DNA of 64,000 nucleotides, taken from the NCBI RefSeq assembly GCF_014489475.1, contig NZ_CP060820.1, forward strand, positions 682,001-746,000. The letters run 5' to 3'. The position numbers and the translations under genes are program-made. A model generated the notes under the pieces. It ran no database searches. It was given only the letters and a program-made list of their open reading frames with translations, and had not been told where the DNA came from. Position 1 is the first letter of the stretch. Each line of letters begins with the position of its first letter. The stretch comes from Lysobacter terrestris. Its GTDB lineage: Bacteria; Pseudomonadota; Gammaproteobacteria; Xanthomonadales; Xanthomonadaceae. Shown piece by piece: positions 63,099-64,000 of the stretch.

Positions 63099-63746
63099 AT
63101 GTCCGAAGAATCCCCCTCCCCCGCACCGCGTCTCTCCCCGCTCGACGCGCGCATCCTCGGCGCGCTGGTCGAAAAGGAAGCGACGACGCCGGATGCCTAC
63201 CCGCTCACGCTCAACGCGCTCGTGCTCGCCTGCAACCAGAAGACCGCGCGCGAACCGTTGATGGAACTCGACGCGGACGCGGTCGCGCACGCGCTGCGCC
63301 AGCTCGAACCCAAGGGCTGGGTGAAGTCGCAGCATTCCAGCCGCGCCGAGCGCTATACGCACCGGGTCGAACGCGTGCTGGAGGTCACCCAACCGCAATG
63401 CGCGCTGCTCGCGTTGCTGATGCTGCGCGGGCCGCAGACTGCACACGAGCTGCTGACGCGCAGCGAGCGCATGGCGAAATTCGAATCCGCCGACGACGTG
63501 GTCCACGCCCTGGACCGGCTGGCGAGCCGCGGGCTGGCGACGGTGTTGCCGCGGCAGAGCGGGCAACGCGGCGATCGCTACGCGCACCTGCTGTGCGGCG
63601 AACCCGACGCGGGCGCGTTCGTGCAGGAAGCGCCGATGGCTGGCGCGCGTGGCGGCCTCGCCGAACGCGTCGCTGAACTGGAAGCACGGGTCGCGGAACT
63701 CGAGGCGCGACTGGCGGCGCTGGCGCCGGGCGATGCCGGCGCGTAG
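63099..63746 (+). CDS. yceH: DUF480 protein YceH
   Basis: A 215-residue protein, the same length as E. coli YceH. Two tandem winged-helix domains are seen: [20 protein letters not shown] with [20 protein letters not shown], and [20 protein letters not shown] with [20 protein letters not shown]. It ends in a coiled-coil tail ([19 protein letters not shown]). The fold suggests DNA binding, but its function is not established. It starts 7 bp after ybaL and is probably co-transcribed. Confidence 0.94.
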   Translation: MSEESPSPAPRLSPLDARILGALVEKEATTPDAYPLTLNALVLACNQKTAREPLMELDADAVAHALRQLEPKGWVKSQHSSRAERYTHRVERVLEVTQPQCALLALLMLRGPQTAHELLTRSERMAKFESADDVVHALDRLASRGLATVLPRQSGQRGDRYAHLLCGEPDAGAFVQEAPMAGARGGLAERVAELEARVAELEARLAALAPGDAGA

Positions 63747-63766
63747 TCCGCGCCGGATTTCAGGCA

Positions 63767-63811
63767 AGCGCGCTTTTCACGAGCGCGCTTTTCATGAGCG
63801 CGTCCTTCAAG
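63767..63811. repeat. Three 15-bp tandem repeats after yceH
   Basis: AGCGCGCTTTTCACG (63767-63781), AGCGCGCTTTTCATG (63782-63796) and AGCGCGTCCTTCAAG (63797-63811) are direct repeats, the first two differing at one base. They lie between yceH and a palindrome. No coding role is seen. Confidence 0.7.
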
Positions 63812-63815
63812 CCAA

Positions 63816-63844
63816 CGCGCCACTCCCGCTGCGGGAGTGGCGCG
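63816..63844. terminator. Perfect 14-bp palindrome between yceH and the receptor gene
   Basis: CGCGCCACTCCCGC (63816-63829) and GCGGGAGTGGCGCG (63831-63844) form a near loopless inverted repeat between two convergent genes. No T run follows on either strand, so it may be a dispersed repeat rather than a terminator. Confidence 0.5.
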
Positions 63845-63854
63845 CGTCCGCGAC

Positions 63855-64000
63855 TCACTCCGCGGGTTGGTAGCGCAGGGTCAGCAGGTAGTTGCGTCCC
63901 AGCTGGTTGAAGTAGCGGACGGTCTCGTAGGACTTGTCGAACACGTTGTTCACGCTGAGCGCGAGGTTCCAGTCCGTGCCGAAGCGGTAGGCGGCGCGCA
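63855..64000 (-). CDS. TonB-dependent outer-membrane receptor, C-terminal end
   Basis: Only the last 48 or so residues are in the window. They show an outer-membrane beta-barrel end: AAYRFGTDWNLALSVNNVFD, then KSYETVRYFNQLGRNYLLTL, ending RYQPAE before the stop at 63855. The NNVFDKSYET...GRNY pattern is typical of the final strands of TonB-dependent receptors and resembles the BtuB (cobalamin receptor) end. The ligand cannot be fixed from this piece. The gene continues beyond base 64000. Confidence 0.85.
   Translation of the reverse strand, partial: RAAYRFGTDWNLALSVNNVFDKSYETVRYFNQLGRNYLLTLRYQPAE

Noticed and set aside
59390-63154. A 1254-codon frame apparently fusing YheS with another protein
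   Set aside because: The region upstream of 61240 is antisense to ybaL and has shadow composition (Gln/His/Asp/Arg-rich). The YheS family N-terminus begins at 61240.

Overview
The window is a high-GC gammaproteobacterial chromosome segment, most likely from the Xanthomonadaceae/Lysobacteraceae (Lysobacter-like). This rests on the strong GC bias at third codon positions, the complete pilGHIJ-chpA chemosensory locus next to gshB-tonB, the kup gene between ruvA and ruvB, and the GC-rich palindromic repeats between genes. It reads as core chromosome with little accessory DNA. No rRNA, CRISPR, phage or transposase gene is visible. One tRNA gene (Lys, anticodon UUU) is present. No stretch of 300 bases lacks a gene; the longest gaps are 19108-19345, 57583-57783 and 21199-21388.

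Layout. 1-7.4 kb: a two-component pair (the kinase is cut by the window edge), a DUF486 membrane protein, a palindromic repeat, then housekeeping enzymes (DUF962, MazG, CysQ, NudE-like, BioA, RsmE). 7.6-19.1 kb: one minus-strand chemosensory operon for type IV pili, pilG-pilH-pilI-pilJ-chpA-chpB-chpC, with a 2046-residue ChpA kinase. It has no pilK methyltransferase, and its CheB-like protein lacks the catalytic residues, so methylation-based adaptation appears to be lost at this locus. 19.3-21.2 kb: gshB and a tonB-family gene. 21.4-27.1 kb: the minus-strand run mrcB, lipoprotein, yoaA-type helicase, tsaB. 27.3-29.4 kb: an orphan two-domain glycosyltransferase. 29.4-33.3 kb: relA and a TPR membrane protein. 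33.3-34.9 kb: three tandem paralogous secreted proteins of unknown function. 34.9-41.6 kb: hrpA (carrying an in-frame palindromic element), dps and recQ.

41.7-54.2 kb is a long minus-strand block: yebC-ruvC-ruvA-kup-ruvB, ybgC-tolQ-tolR-tolA-tolB-pal-cpoB, queE-queC and tRNA-Lys. It combines Holliday-junction processing, envelope constriction and the Tol-Pal system, and queuosine precursor synthesis. 54.3-57.6 kb holds aspS followed by an acidic small protein, a GNAT acetyltransferase and an alpha/beta hydrolase. 57.8-64 kb holds a secreted DUF3011 protein built from recently duplicated 198-bp units, an FmdB zinc ribbon, the ABC-F ATPase YheS, the antiporter YbaL, YceH, and the C-terminal end of a TonB-dependent receptor.

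The points most worth following up are the enzymatically degenerate ChpB with no PilK, the roughly 190-residue charged helix inside ChpA, the palindromic insertion translated within HrpA, the secreted-protein triplet, and the expanding DUF3011 repeats.
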